From Nocardioides sp. Soil797 (GTDB lineage: Bacteria > Actinomycetota > Actinomycetes > Propionibacteriales > Nocardioidaceae), in assembly GCA_001429555.1 (NCBI GenBank), contig LMSR01000015.1, positions 109,969-173,968 on the forward strand: a stretch of DNA of 64,000 nt, in the 5' to 3' direction. The translations under genes and the position numbers were made by a program. The notes beneath the pieces were generated by a model that was not told the DNA's origin, did no database searches, and saw only the letters and a program-made list of their open reading frames with translations. This document shows, one piece after another, positions 9,857 through 19,646 of this stretch; within the stretch, counting starts at the first letter, position 1, and the number at the start of each line of letters is the position of its first letter.

Positions 9857-10809
9857 GCTTCGAACTCCCGTCCGGTCACCTGGAGGAAGACATCTTCGAG
9901 CGTGCGCTGTCCGAGCGTCAGGCTCTCCGGGAGAACGTCGTGCTCCTCGCACCACGCGGACACCTTGGCCAGCGTGGAGCCGTCGGCCGGGCCGGTGATG
10001 AGCAGGCTCTGCTCGTTGATCTCGGTCACCTCCGTCGAGTCCCCGAGAGCGACCCGCAGCTTGTCGGGGGCCCCTTGCGGGAACGGCTCGGTGACGACCA
10101 GCCGGATGGTGGCCTGGTCGCGGGCACGGGTCAGCTCGAATGGAGTGCCGCTGGCGACGAGTCGCCCGTGGTCGATCACGTGGACCAGGTCGGAGAGCCG
10201 CTCGGCCTCGTCCATGTGGTGCGTGGTCAGCACGATCGTCACGCCGTCGGCCTTGAGCTCCTCGAGCAACGCCCACGTCGTACGGCGTACGGCCGGGTCC
10301 ATGCCTGCGGTGGGCTCGTCCACGAAGACGAGTTCCGGGCGACCGACGATCGCCATCGCCAGGCCGAGCCTCTGCTGCTGTCCGCCGGAGAGCCGGCGGT
10401 ACGGCGTACGCCCGCACTGGTCGAGCCCGAGCCGGTCCACGAGCAGGTCGATCGGCAGCGGATCGGCGTGCAACGACGCGATGTGGCGCAGCATCTCAAC
10501 GGCGCGTACGCCGGACCAGGCACCGCCGGACTGCAGCATCACGCCGATGCGGGGGAGCAGCTCGCGCCGCTGGCGGGTCGGGTCCAGTCCCAGCACGCGT
10601 ACGCTCCCGGACTGGGGCCGCCGAAACCCCTCGCACACTTCGAGAGTGGTCGTCTTGCCGGCCCCGTTGGGACCCAGCACCGAGGTGATGGTGCCTCGCT
10701 CGACGGTGAAGGACAACCCGTCCACGGCGACCTTCTCCCCGTAACGCATGACGAGGCCGTCGATCTCGACGGCGGGGCCGTCCGGAACGACGTATGGGGG
10801 CGCGGGCAC
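9853..10809 (-). CDS. ABC exporter ATP-binding protein
   Basis: The 318-residue ATPase partners the permease at 9059-9856. Walker A is GPNGAGKTTT near residue 46, the signature is LSGGQQQR, and Walker B is LVFVDEPTAGMD. A C-terminal extension of about 90 residues matches the CcmA/DrrA-type exporters. The start is GTG 10809. It is divergent from a second exporter whose ATPase starts at 10959, so the 149 bp between them must serve both transcripts. Confidence 0.9.
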   Translation of the reverse strand: MPAPPYVVPDGPAVEIDGLVMRYGEKVAVDGLSFTVERGTITSVLGPNGAGKTTTLEVCEGFRRPQSGSVRVLGLDPTRQRRELLPRIGVMLQSGGAWSGVRAVEMLRHIASLHADPLPIDLLVDRLGLDQCGRTPYRRLSGGQQQRLGLAMAIVGRPELVFVDEPTAGMDPAVRRTTWALLEELKADGVTIVLTTHHMDEAERLSDLVHVIDHGRLVASGTPFELTRARDQATIRLVVTEPFPQGAPDKLRVALGDSTEVTEINEQSLLITGPADGSTLAKVSAWCEEHDVLPESLTLGQRTLEDVFLQVTGREFEA

Positions 10810-10958
10810 CCGGACAGTCTAGGAACCCTGTTCGCCGGGGAGAAATGAGGTGACGCGCAACTGTGACCCGGCCTACGTTGGAGACCGATGAATTCGGCCG
10901 CAGTCGGCGGTCTGACCTGACGTCGCCGCCATTCACCCACCTGCACGGGAGCCGCCCC

Positions 10959-11942
10959 ATGACCTCTGTCCATGCCATCGAGGCAGACAACCTCGTCAAG
11001 CACTTCGGCGACACCGTGGCGGTCGACGGGGTGAGCTTCGCCGTGCCGCAGGGGACCGTGCTCGGCATGCTGGGGCCCAACGGCGCGGGCAAGACCACGA
11101 CCGTTCGCATGATGACGACGCTCACCACACCGACCAGCGGCACCGCCCGGGTGGCCGGGCATGACGTGTTGCGCGAGCCGGCCGCCGTACGCCGCAGCAT
11201 GGGCCTGACCGGGCAGGCAGCGACGGTCGACGAGCTGTTGACCGGCCGGGAGAACCTGCGCCTCATCGGCGGCCTCTACGGCCTGTCGAGGAGCTACATC
11301 AAGCGGGCCAGTGACGACCTGCTCGAGCGCTTCTCCCTGACGGACGCCGGATCCCGCATCGTGAAGACGTATTCCGGGGGCATGCGCCGACGCCTTGACC
11401 TCGCGGTCAGCCTGATCGCCACCCCTCCCGTGCTGTTCCTCGACGAGCCCACCACAGGTCTCGACCCGCGCAGCCGGGTCGAGCTGTGGGAGGTGCTGCG
11501 TGAGCTGGTGCGCGACGGCACCACCCTCCTGCTGACCACGCAGTACCTGGAGGAGGCCGACCAGCTGGCGGACCGGATCGTGGTGATCGACAAGGGGACC
11601 GTGATCGCCGAGGGCACCCCGCTGGAGCTCAAGGACCAGTCGGGCAGGGCTGCGGTGGTGGTGACCGTCTCGCACGTGGCTGACCTGCCGGCAGCCGAAA
11701 AGCTGTTGCGCACCCAGGTGGACGAGGTCCACGTGGACGAGTCGTCGAGGCAGCTGATGGCCGCGGCCAACGGACTGGCGGACATGACCCGCATCGCCGG
11801 GGTGTTCGCGGACAGTGCCATCGAGCTCGACGACCTCGGTCTCAAGCGGCCGAGTCTCGACGACGTGTTCCTCCACCTGACCGGGCATCGCGCCGAGGAC
11901 GGCGCGGCCGACACCGCGGACGACGAGGAGATGGCCCAATGA
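10959..11942 (+). CDS. DrrA-type ABC exporter ATP-binding protein
   Basis: The 327-residue ATPase has Walker A GPNGAGKTTT, signature YSGGMRRRLDLA and Walker B VLFLDEPTTGLDPRS, with a C-terminal domain typical of daunorubicin-resistance (DrrA) ATPases. ATG 10959 is chosen over in-frame codons from 10863 because a GGGAG ribosome binding site lies about 8 bases upstream and the domain begins right after it. It is coupled to the permease by ATGA at 11939-11942. The substrate is unknown. Confidence 0.9.
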   Translation: MTSVHAIEADNLVKHFGDTVAVDGVSFAVPQGTVLGMLGPNGAGKTTTVRMMTTLTTPTSGTARVAGHDVLREPAAVRRSMGLTGQAATVDELLTGRENLRLIGGLYGLSRSYIKRASDDLLERFSLTDAGSRIVKTYSGGMRRRLDLAVSLIATPPVLFLDEPTTGLDPRSRVELWEVLRELVRDGTTLLLTTQYLEEADQLADRIVVIDKGTVIAEGTPLELKDQSGRAAVVVTVSHVADLPAAEKLLRTQVDEVHVDESSRQLMAAANGLADMTRIAGVFADSAIELDDLGLKRPSLDDVFLHLTGHRAEDGAADTADDEEMAQ

Positions 11943-12787
11943 GTGCCACGACCGAAACCACGAGCGGCCACCTGGCCCGGCCCGAGATCCGCGACATCGG
12001 CCTGCTTCGTCAGTCCCTGGTGATCGTGCGCCGCAACCTGATCCACATCAAGCGGATGCCCGAGATGCTGATGGACGTCACCATCCAGCCGGTGATGTTC
12101 GTGATGCTCTTCGCCTACGTCTTCGGCGGCTCGATCGCCGCCAACGCCCCGTCCGGCTACCGCGAGTGGCTCCTCGGCGGGATCATGGGCCAGACCATCG
12201 CGTTCGCCTCGTTCATCGTGGCCGTCGGGCTGACCGCCGACATCGACAAGGGCATCGTCGACCGAATGCGCTCGCTGCCGATCAACCCGGCGGCCGTGCT
12301 GGTGGGACGCAGCATCTCGAGCCTGCTGCACTCCAGCATCGGCATCGTGGTGATGTCGGTCACCGGGCTGTTCATCGGCTGGCGGATCAGGGGCAGCGTG
12401 CTCGACGCACTGCTCGCCTACCTGCTCCTGCTGCTGTGGGGTTTCGCGATGATCTGGGTCGGCATCTGGGTCGGCTCGAAGATGCGCTCCGTCGAGGCCG
12501 TCAACGGGGTCATGTTCACCACGATGTTCCCGATCACGTTCTTGGCGAACACCTTCGCCCCCACCGAGAACATGCCCAACTGGCTGCGCACCATCGCGGA
12601 GTGGAACCCGATCTCGTCGCTGGTGCAGGCAGTGCGCGAGCTGTGGGGCAACACCCCCGGCGTGCCGTCAGATGCGGCCCTGCCGCTGCAGCACCCGGTG
12701 CTGACCACGTTCATCTGGACCATCGGCATCACACTGGTGGTGGCCCCGCTGGCGATCAGGACGTTCCGCAAACGCACCCAGGACTGA
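11939..12787 (+). CDS. DrrB-type ABC-2 exporter permease
   Basis: This 282-residue protein has six predicted membrane helices and the ABC-2 membrane family layout, including NTFAPTENMPNWL and the WNPISSLVQAVRELWG segment conserved in DrrB proteins. Its start overlaps the ATPase stop. It ends 65 bp before sufR on the same strand, so some read-through into the suf operon is possible. Confidence 0.9.
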   Translation: MSATTETTSGHLARPEIRDIGLLRQSLVIVRRNLIHIKRMPEMLMDVTIQPVMFVMLFAYVFGGSIAANAPSGYREWLLGGIMGQTIAFASFIVAVGLTADIDKGIVDRMRSLPINPAAVLVGRSISSLLHSSIGIVVMSVTGLFIGWRIRGSVLDALLAYLLLLLWGFAMIWVGIWVGSKMRSVEAVNGVMFTTMFPITFLANTFAPTENMPNWLRTIAEWNPISSLVQAVRELWGNTPGVPSDAALPLQHPVLTTFIWTIGITLVVAPLAIRTFRKRTQD

Positions 12788-12801
12788 TTCCGGTTGGGGG
12801 G

Positions 12802-12820
12802 TTAGGTCACCCTTGCTTGA
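12802..12820 (+). promoter_or_regulatory. Candidate IdeR/DtxR iron box upstream of sufR
   Basis: TTAGGTCACCCTTGCTTGA matches the iron-box consensus TTAGGTTAGGCTAACCTAA at 12 of 19 positions by eye, with the left half-site TTAGGT perfect. It lies about 35 bp before the sufR start, where an iron-dependent repressor or activator would act. The right half-site is weak. Confidence 0.4.
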
Positions 12821-12851
12821 ACCGCGCACCCCATTAACGTCACACTTGTGT
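12813..12851 (+). promoter_or_regulatory. Possible suf operon promoter and operator
   Basis: TTGCTT (12813-12818) and TAACGT (12835-12840) are spaced 16 bp apart and could be -35 and -10 elements. ACACTTGTGT (12842-12851) is a small inverted repeat (ACAC-TT-GTGT) just before the sufR GTG and could bind SufR. The published SufR consensus CAAC-N6-GTTG is not seen, so the operator call is weak. Confidence 0.3.
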
Positions 12852-12852
12852 T

Positions 12853-13554
12853 GTGGAATTCAGCAGGACACCCGTCGCCATCCCTGAAGGGGATGCTCCG
12901 ACCCGTGCCCGCGTGGTGCGTTCCATCCTCGAGTCGGGCCCGTCCACGGCCGCAGACCTTGGCCAGCTCCTCGACCTCACCCCGGCCGCCGTACGCCGTC
13001 ACCTCGACCAGCTGGTCGAGCTCGGCACGGTCGAGGCCCGCGAGCAGCGGGTCTACGGGTCCCGAGGCCGCGGCCGGCCCGCGAAGGTCTTCGCTCTGAC
13101 CGAGACAGGTCGCGACGGACTCGACCACCAGTACGACGACCTCGCCGTCGACGCGCTTCGCTACCTGGCCGACAACGTCGGCGAGGAGGCCGTGGTGGAG
13201 TTCGCCCGCAAGCGGGTGGCCTTCATCGAGCGCGACTTCGCGAGCCTGATGGAGGTCGAGCCTGATCTCGACCCCGCCCAGGCGATGGCCCGAGTGCTCT
13301 CCGACGGCGGCTACGCGGCCGGCGTACGCACCCTGCCCATGGGTGACCAGCTCTGCCAGCAGCACTGCCCGGTCTCCCACGTGGCAGCCGAGTTCCCCCA
13401 GTTGTGCGAGGCCGAGACCGAAGCCATCGGCAAGGTGCTCGGCCGCCACGTCCAACGACTTGCCACCATCGCCCACGGCGACGGCGTGTGCACCACCAGC
13501 ATTCCGAACACCCCACAGACCCTGATCCACGACAATCGCGAGGAGTCTTCATGA
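12853..13554 (+). CDS. sufR: SufR-type iron-sulfur transcriptional repressor
   Basis: The 233-residue regulator has an N-terminal winged helix-turn-helix (about residues 18-90; [19 protein letters not shown]) and a C-terminal iron-sulfur-binding region. Cysteines C168, C172, C185 and C213 fit the cluster ligands of the SufR family. Holo-SufR represses the suf operon and loses repression when the cluster is damaged. The start is GTG 12853. It overlaps sufB by ATGA, so repressor and scaffold are coupled, consistent with autoregulation. Confidence 0.92.
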   Translation: MEFSRTPVAIPEGDAPTRARVVRSILESGPSTAADLGQLLDLTPAAVRRHLDQLVELGTVEAREQRVYGSRGRGRPAKVFALTETGRDGLDHQYDDLAVDALRYLADNVGEEAVVEFARKRVAFIERDFASLMEVEPDLDPAQAMARVLSDGGYAAGVRTLPMGDQLCQQHCPVSHVAAEFPQLCEAETEAIGKVLGRHVQRLATIAHGDGVCTTSIPNTPQTLIHDNREESS

Positions 13555-14978
13555 CCGCCACCCCGAGCATCGACGAGCTCAACCCGGAACTCGAAGGCAT
13601 CGGCCGCTACGAGTTCGGCTGGTCCGACAAGAACGAGGCCAGCGAGAACGCACGCCGCGGTCTCAACGAAGACGTCGTGCGTGACATCTCGTCGAAGAAG
13701 AACGAGCCGCAGTGGATGCTCGACCTGCGGCTGAAGGGGCTCAAGCTCTTCCACCGCAAGCCGATGCCGCACTGGGGTGCCGAGCTCGACGGCATCGACT
13801 TCGACAACATCAAGTACTTCGTCCGGTCGACGGAGAAGCAGGCCACCTCGTGGGAGGACCTCCCCGAGGACATCAAGAACACCTACGACAAGCTCGGCAT
13901 CCCCGAGGCGGAGAAGCAGCGTCTGGTGGCCGGTGTCGCCGCTCAGTACGAGTCCGAGGTGGTCTACCACCAGATCCGTGAGGACCTCGAGGAGCAGGGC
14001 GTCATCTTCGTCGACACCGACACCGCGCTGAAGGAGCACGAGGAGCTCTTCAAGGAGTACTTCGGCACCGTCATCCCGGTCGGCGACAACAAGTTCTCCG
14101 CGCTGAACACGTCCGTGTGGTCCGGTGGCTCGTTCATCTACGTGCCCAAGGGCGTCCACGTGGACATCCCGCTGCAGGCCTACTTCCGCATCAACACCGA
14201 GAACATGGGCCAGTTCGAGCGCACCCTGATCATCGTCGACGAAGACGCCTACGTGCACTACGTCGAGGGCTGCACCGCGCCGATCTACTCCTCCGACTCG
14301 CTGCACTCCGCGGTCGTGGAGATCATCGTGAAGAAGGGTGGACGCTGCCGCTACACGACCATCCAGAACTGGTCGAACAACGTGTACAACCTGGTCACCA
14401 AGCGCACCACCTGCGAAGAGGGCGCGACCATGGAATGGGTCGACGGCAACATCGGCTCCAAGGTCACCATGAAGTACCCCGCCGTCTACCTGATGGGCGA
14501 GCACGCCAAGGGCGAGACCCTGTCCATCGCGTTCGCCGGCGAGGGCCAGCACCAGGACGCCGGCGCCAAGATGGTGCACGCCGCACCCAACACCTCGAGC
14601 TCGATCCTGTCGAAGTCGGTGGCCCGCGGCGGTGGCCGTACGTCCTACCGCGGGTTGATCCAGGTCAACGAGGGCGCCCACGGCTCGAAGTCCAACGTGC
14701 TCTGCGACGCGCTGCTGGTCGACCAGATCAGCCGCTCCGACACCTACCCCTACGTCGACATCCGCGAGGACGACGTCTCGATGGGCCACGAGGCCTCTGT
14801 CTCCAAGGTCTCCGACGACCAGCTCTTCTACCTCATGTCGCGCGGCATGGCCGAGGACGAGGCGATGGCGATGATCGTGCGCGGCTTCGTGGAGCCGATC
14901 GCCAAGGAGCTCCCGATGGAGTACGCCCTCGAGCTCAACCGCCTCATCGAGCTCCAGATGGAAGGCGCGGTCGGCTGA
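13551..14978 (+). CDS. sufB: Fe-S cluster assembly protein SufB
   Basis: The 475-residue protein is the core scaffold of the SufBCD complex, on which nascent [4Fe-4S] clusters form. The region from [12 protein letters not shown] onward, the [20 protein letters not shown] segment with a conserved Cys, and the C-terminal [18 protein letters not shown] block are family hallmarks. No intein interrupts the gene, unlike in M. tuberculosis. Start ATG 13551 overlaps the sufR stop. Confidence 0.97.
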   Translation: MTATPSIDELNPELEGIGRYEFGWSDKNEASENARRGLNEDVVRDISSKKNEPQWMLDLRLKGLKLFHRKPMPHWGAELDGIDFDNIKYFVRSTEKQATSWEDLPEDIKNTYDKLGIPEAEKQRLVAGVAAQYESEVVYHQIREDLEEQGVIFVDTDTALKEHEELFKEYFGTVIPVGDNKFSALNTSVWSGGSFIYVPKGVHVDIPLQAYFRINTENMGQFERTLIIVDEDAYVHYVEGCTAPIYSSDSLHSAVVEIIVKKGGRCRYTTIQNWSNNVYNLVTKRTTCEEGATMEWVDGNIGSKVTMKYPAVYLMGEHAKGETLSIAFAGEGQHQDAGAKMVHAAPNTSSSILSKSVARGGGRTSYRGLIQVNEGAHGSKSNVLCDALLVDQISRSDTYPYVDIREDDVSMGHEASVSKVSDDQLFYLMSRGMAEDEAMAMIVRGFVEPIAKELPMEYALELNRLIELQMEGAVG

Positions 14979-15047
14979 TCCAGCCACCCCTCCGTTTCCC
15001 ACCGGTGTGCCCCGACGGGCCGCCGACACCGACGAGAAAGCCAAGAA

Positions 15048-16232
15048 GTGACTGCAACTGCTGAGAACCTGAGCTCGGCCCTCGAGATGGAGAAGGTGGC
15101 CAGCCACCTGCACCCCGAAGGGTCCTACGACGTGTCAGCGCACAGCGCGCCGACCGGTCGTGAGGAGATCTGGCGATTCACCCCGCTGAAGCGACTGCGT
15201 GGCCTGGCCGCCGACGCGACGTTCGCGCCGAGTGCGACCGCCACCACCTGGAACGCGCCCGACGGCGTACGCGTCGAGAACGTGACCGGGGACGAGGCCA
15301 AGGGCCTGCGCGGCATCAGCGGCCTGGTGCCGAACACCCTGTTCGGTGCCCGGGTGCTTGCCGAGGTGTCCGACACGCTGCTCGTCGACGTGCCCGCCGA
15401 GACCGAGCTCGACGCCCCGGTGGTCATCGACCTCGACGGCAAGGATGCCGGGGTCGTCGAGGCCGCACACGTGGCCCTGCGCTTCGGTGCCCACTCCCGC
15501 GCCACCGTCGTGCTCAACCACACCGGCAGCGCCACCATGGCCCAGGTCGTGGAGGTCAAGGTCGGCGACGGCGCCCAGGTCTCGGTCGTGTCCTTGCAGG
15601 ACTGGGCCGACGACACCGCGCACCTGACCCACCACCAGGCCGTGGTCGGTCGCGACGCGTCCTACAAGCACGTGGCGATCAGCTTCGGAGGCGACGTGGT
15701 CCGCATGGACTGCAACGTCACCTACGACGGCCCCGGGGGAGAGGTCGAGCTGCTCGGCCTCTACTTCGCCGACGAAGGTCAGCACATCGAGCACCGCCTC
15801 TTCGCCGACCACAACGCCCCCCGCACCAAGAGTCACGTGACCTACAAGGGCGCGTTGCAGGGCAAGGGCGCCCACACCGTCTGGGTCGGCAACGTGCTGA
15901 TCCGCAAGGTGGCCGAGGGCATCGAGACCTACGAGGAGAACCGCAACCTGGTCCTCACCGACGGGTGCACGGCCGACTCGGTGCCCAACCTCGAGATCGA
16001 GACCGGAGAGATCGAGGGTGCCGGTCACGCCTCGACCGTGGGTCGCTTCGACGACGAGCAGCTGTTCTACCTGCGCTCGCGCGGCATCGCCGAGGACGAG
16101 GCCCACCGTCTCGTCGTCCACGGCTTCTTCAACGACCTGATCCGCAAGATCAACGTGCCCGAGCTCGAGGAGAAGCTGCTCGCCACCGTCGAGGGGGAGC
16201 TGGCGAAGAACGTCCTCAAGGACGCGCAATGA
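15048..16232 (+). CDS. sufD: Fe-S cluster assembly protein SufD
   Basis: The 394-residue SufB paralogue completes the SufBC2D complex. It keeps the C-terminal LRSRGIAEDEAHRLVVHGFFND block and the HASTVGRFDDEQLFY segment. The start is GTG 15048 with a GAGAAAG ribosome binding site about 8 bases upstream, after a 69-bp gap from sufB. The stop overlaps the Rieske gene (ATGA). Confidence 0.95.
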   Translation: MTATAENLSSALEMEKVASHLHPEGSYDVSAHSAPTGREEIWRFTPLKRLRGLAADATFAPSATATTWNAPDGVRVENVTGDEAKGLRGISGLVPNTLFGARVLAEVSDTLLVDVPAETELDAPVVIDLDGKDAGVVEAAHVALRFGAHSRATVVLNHTGSATMAQVVEVKVGDGAQVSVVSLQDWADDTAHLTHHQAVVGRDASYKHVAISFGGDVVRMDCNVTYDGPGGEVELLGLYFADEGQHIEHRLFADHNAPRTKSHVTYKGALQGKGAHTVWVGNVLIRKVAEGIETYEENRNLVLTDGCTADSVPNLEIETGEIEGAGHASTVGRFDDEQLFYLRSRGIAEDEAHRLVVHGFFNDLIRKINVPELEEKLLATVEGELAKNVLKDAQ

Positions 16233-16564
16233 GCTTCCAGCGAGTGTGCGCGGTCGACGAGGTTCCCACCGACGAGGCCCTCGGGGTCACGCTCGGTGAC
16301 CTCGAGGTGGCAGTGGCCCGCGATGGCGACGAGTTCTTCGCCGTCCAGGACCTCTGCTCCCACGCGGCGGTGGCCCTCTCCGAGGGAGAGGTGGCCGACT
16401 GCACCATCGAGTGCTGGCTGCACGGGTCGACCTTCGACCTGCGCACCGGCAAGCCGACGATCCTGCCGGCCACCGAACCCATCTCGACCTTCGCCGTGGA
16501 GGTGCGAGGTGACGACGTGTACGTCGACACCGAGACGCCGCTCAACGGCGTTGCCCCCTCCTGA
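16229..16564 (+). CDS. Rieske [2Fe-2S] ferredoxin of the SUF operon
   Basis: The 111-residue protein is a bare Rieske domain like those of non-heme oxygenase ferredoxins. Ligands are in CSH (residues 43-45) and CWLH (about 61-64). It sits between sufD and sufC and is translationally coupled to sufD, the position in which many actinobacteria encode a Rieske protein. It may supply electrons to the assembly machinery. This role is inferred from position. Confidence 0.9.
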   Translation: MSFQRVCAVDEVPTDEALGVTLGDLEVAVARDGDEFFAVQDLCSHAAVALSEGEVADCTIECWLHGSTFDLRTGKPTILPATEPISTFAVEVRGDDVYVDTETPLNGVAPS

Positions 16565-16616
16565 CACCACCGGCATTCAGCCCACCCCAGCATTCAGCAC
16601 TGAAGAAAGTAGAGAC

Positions 16617-17375
<759 letters not shown>

Positions 17376-17380
17376 TCACC

Positions 17381-18646
17381 ATGGACGGACTCCTCCCCGA
17401 GCTGGAAGTCATTCGCAAGGACTTCCCGATCCTCGAGCGTGAGCTGGCCGGCGGCAAGCCGCTGGTCTACCTCGACAGCGCCAACACGTCGCAGAAGCCG
17501 CAGGTGGTGATCGACACGATGGTCGACCACCTCGAACGGCACAACGCAAACGTCGCGCGCGCCATGCACCAGCTCGGGGCGGAGTCGTCCGAGGCCTTCG
17601 AGAGCGCCCGAGACAAGATCGCGGCCTTCGTCAACGCCCCGTCACGCGACGAGATCATCTTCACCAAGAACGCCTCCGAGGCGCTCAACCTGGTCGCCAA
17701 CACGCTGGCCTGGGCTCGTGGTCCGCTCGAGATCGGGGAGGGCGACGAGGTTGTCATCACCGAGATGGAGCACCACTCCAACATCGTGCCCTGGCAGTTG
17801 CTCACCGAGCGCAAGGGCGCAACGCTTCGCTGGTTCGGGCTCCACGACGACGGCACCCTCGACCTGTCCGACATCGACTCCCTGATCAACGAGAAGACGA
17901 AGGTCGTCTCGTTGACCTGGGTCTCCAACATGCTCGGCACGATCAACCCGGTCGCCGAGATCGCCCGCAAGGCCAAGGCCGTCGGCGCCATCGTGGTCGT
18001 CGATGCGTCACAGGCCGTACCTCAGATGCCGGTCGACCTGGTCGAGCTCGCCGAGGCAGGCGTCGACCTGCTCGCGTTCACCGGCCACAAGGTCGTCGGA
18101 CCCACCGGCATCGGCGTCCTCTGGGGGCGCACGGAGATCCTCGACCAGCTGCCCCCGTTCCTCGGTGGCGGCGAGATGATCGAGACCGTGGCGATGGAGC
18201 GGTCGACGTACGCCGGCATCCCGCACAAGTTCGAGGCCGGCACCCCGCCGATCGTCGAGGCCGTCGGCCTCGGCGCAGCCGTGGACTACCTCGGGCACGT
18301 CGGCATGGCAGCGATCCGCGACCACGAGCACGCCATCACGGCGTACGCCCTCGAAGCCATGGCCACCGTGTCCGGGCTGACCGTGCTGGGCCCGCTGGAC
18401 GCGTCCCTGCGCGGGGGAGCGATCTCCTTCGAGCTCGACGGCGTGCACCCGCACGACGTGGCCCAGGTGCTCGACTCGCGTGGCGTTGCCGTGCGTGCCG
18501 GCCACCACTGCGCCAAGCCGGCACACAAGCGCTTCGGCGTCCAGGCTTCGACGCGTGCGTCGTCCTACCTCTACACCACACCGGGCGAGATCGACGCCCT
18601 GGTCGAGGCCTTGGAATACACCCGCTCCTACTTCAAGTTGAGTTAG
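17381..18646 (+). CDS. sufS: Cysteine desulfurase SufS
   Basis: The 421-residue PLP enzyme takes sulfur from cysteine for cluster assembly. K237 in FTGHKVVGP forms the PLP Schiff base, and C377 in RAGHHCAKP is the persulfide cysteine of group II desulfurases. The His-His-Ser (HHSN) block at residues 131-134 also fits. It lies 5 bp before sufU, its sulfur-transfer partner. Confidence 0.96.
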   Translation: MDGLLPELEVIRKDFPILERELAGGKPLVYLDSANTSQKPQVVIDTMVDHLERHNANVARAMHQLGAESSEAFESARDKIAAFVNAPSRDEIIFTKNASEALNLVANTLAWARGPLEIGEGDEVVITEMEHHSNIVPWQLLTERKGATLRWFGLHDDGTLDLSDIDSLINEKTKVVSLTWVSNMLGTINPVAEIARKAKAVGAIVVVDASQAVPQMPVDLVELAEAGVDLLAFTGHKVVGPTGIGVLWGRTEILDQLPPFLGGGEMIETVAMERSTYAGIPHKFEAGTPPIVEAVGLGAAVDYLGHVGMAAIRDHEHAITAYALEAMATVSGLTVLGPLDASLRGGAISFELDGVHPHDVAQVLDSRGVAVRAGHHCAKPAHKRFGVQASTRASSYLYTTPGEIDALVEALEYTRSYFKLS

Positions 18647-18651
18647 GAACC

Positions 18652-19128
18652 ATGACTGCACAGGATCTGGATGCGCTCTACCAGGAGATCATCCTCGACC
18701 ACTACAAGAACCCGCTGAACAAGGGTCTGCGTGATCCCTTCGAGGCCGAGGTCCACCACGTCAACCCGACCTGCGGTGACGAGGTGACCCTACGGGTGCA
18801 CCTCACTGACGGCAAGGTCAGTGATGTGTCGTACGACGCCATGGGCTGTTCGATCTCGCAGGCCTCGACGTCGGTGATGACCGACCTCGTGATCGGCAAG
18901 AGTGTCGAGGAGGCGATGTCGATCCAGGCGTCGTTCCAGGAGTTGATGCAGGGCCGCGGCAACGTGGAGCCCGACGAAGAAGTCCTCGAGGACGGCATCG
19001 CGTTTGCCGGGGTGGCCAAGTTCCCCGCCCGGGTCAAGTGCGCACTACTCTCGTGGATGGCGTGGAAGGATGCGACGGCCCAGGCCCTCGCCGATGCAGG
19101 AACCGATGAGGAGACGACCAATGGCTGA
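18652..19128 (+). CDS. sufU: Zinc-dependent sulfurtransferase SufU
   Basis: The 158-residue protein accepts persulfide sulfur from SufS. C41, D43, C66 and C130 match the zinc ligands of Gram-positive and actinobacterial SufU. An insertion of about 20 residues between C66 and C130 separates it from IscU. It overlaps the DUF59 gene by 8 bp. Confidence 0.95.
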   Translation: MTAQDLDALYQEIILDHYKNPLNKGLRDPFEAEVHHVNPTCGDEVTLRVHLTDGKVSDVSYDAMGCSISQASTSVMTDLVIGKSVEEAMSIQASFQELMQGRGNVEPDEEVLEDGIAFAGVAKFPARVKCALLSWMAWKDATAQALADAGTDEETTNG

Positions 19129-19474
19129 CCACTCTGACATCCCCGAGGCGCCCGTGGGCACCTCGACCGTGACCGTCGAAGACGTCAACGAGGCAATGAA
19201 GGACGTCGTCGACCCCGAGCTCGGCATCAACGTCGTCGACCTCGGTCTGGTCTATGACCTCCACCTCGACGAGAAGGCCAACCTGGTCATCGACATGACG
19301 CTCACCTCGGCGGCCTGCCCGCTGACCGACGTCATCCAGGACCAGACCAACTCGGTGCTCGAGGGCTTGGTCAACGACGTCGCGATCAACTGGGTCTGGA
19401 TGCCGCCGTGGGGTCCGGACAAGATCACCGACGACGGCCGCGAGCAGCTGCGCGCCCTCGGCTTCAACGTCTGA
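19121..19474 (+). CDS. DUF59/MIP18-family iron-sulfur assembly factor (SufT-like)
   Basis: The 117-residue protein is a single DUF59 domain: VDPELGINVVDLGLVYDL near residues 28-45 and the TSAACPLTD motif carrying the conserved cysteine. The family helps deliver clusters to client proteins. ATG 19121 overlaps the end of sufU. It is the last gene of the suf operon, as at M. tuberculosis Rv1466. Confidence 0.92.
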   Translation: MADHSDIPEAPVGTSTVTVEDVNEAMKDVVDPELGINVVDLGLVYDLHLDEKANLVIDMTLTSAACPLTDVIQDQTNSVLEGLVNDVAINWVWMPPWGPDKITDDGREQLRALGFNV

Positions 19475-19510
19475 CCAGAGGTGTGACGGGCCGGCGTGCC
19501 GGTCCTTGCC

Positions 19511-19586
19511 TTCAGGCGAACGGGCACAACGAGCCGAAACGGCTGCTTTGGCAGTCGAATTGACCTGTTGTGCCCGTTCTTCTGAA
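19511..19586. repeat. Dispersed stem-loop element, copy 1 (downstream of suf operon)
   Basis: GAACGGGCACAAC (19518-19530) pairs perfectly with GTTGTGCCCGTTC (19567-19579). Outside a 3-base mismatch on each side, TTCA (19511) pairs with TGAA (19583-19586). The 36-base interior begins with a small hairpin AGCCG-AAA-CGGCT. The same arms recur at 62113-62189. It may terminate the suf transcript, but identical arms at a second locus mark it as a repeat family. Confidence 0.85.
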
Positions 19587-19634
19587 CACGCTCGGACGCG
19601 CGTCACCGACTTCGGCACGCCTCCAGCCCAGGGT

Positions 19635-19640
19635 TAGTCT
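19635..19640 (+). promoter_or_regulatory. -10 element (TAGTCT) for leaderless acVLRF1 transcript
   Basis: TAGTCT ends 6 bases before the GTG at 19647. No Shine-Dalgarno sequence is present, which suggests a leaderless mRNA. Confidence 0.5.
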
Positions 19641-19646
19641 CCTGAG

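Noticed and set aside
10882..10913. AGACCG/CGGTCT inverted repeat in the divergent exporter promoter region
   Set aside because: Arms of 6 bp with a 20-base loop are expected by chance in GC-rich DNA. No second copy was seen.
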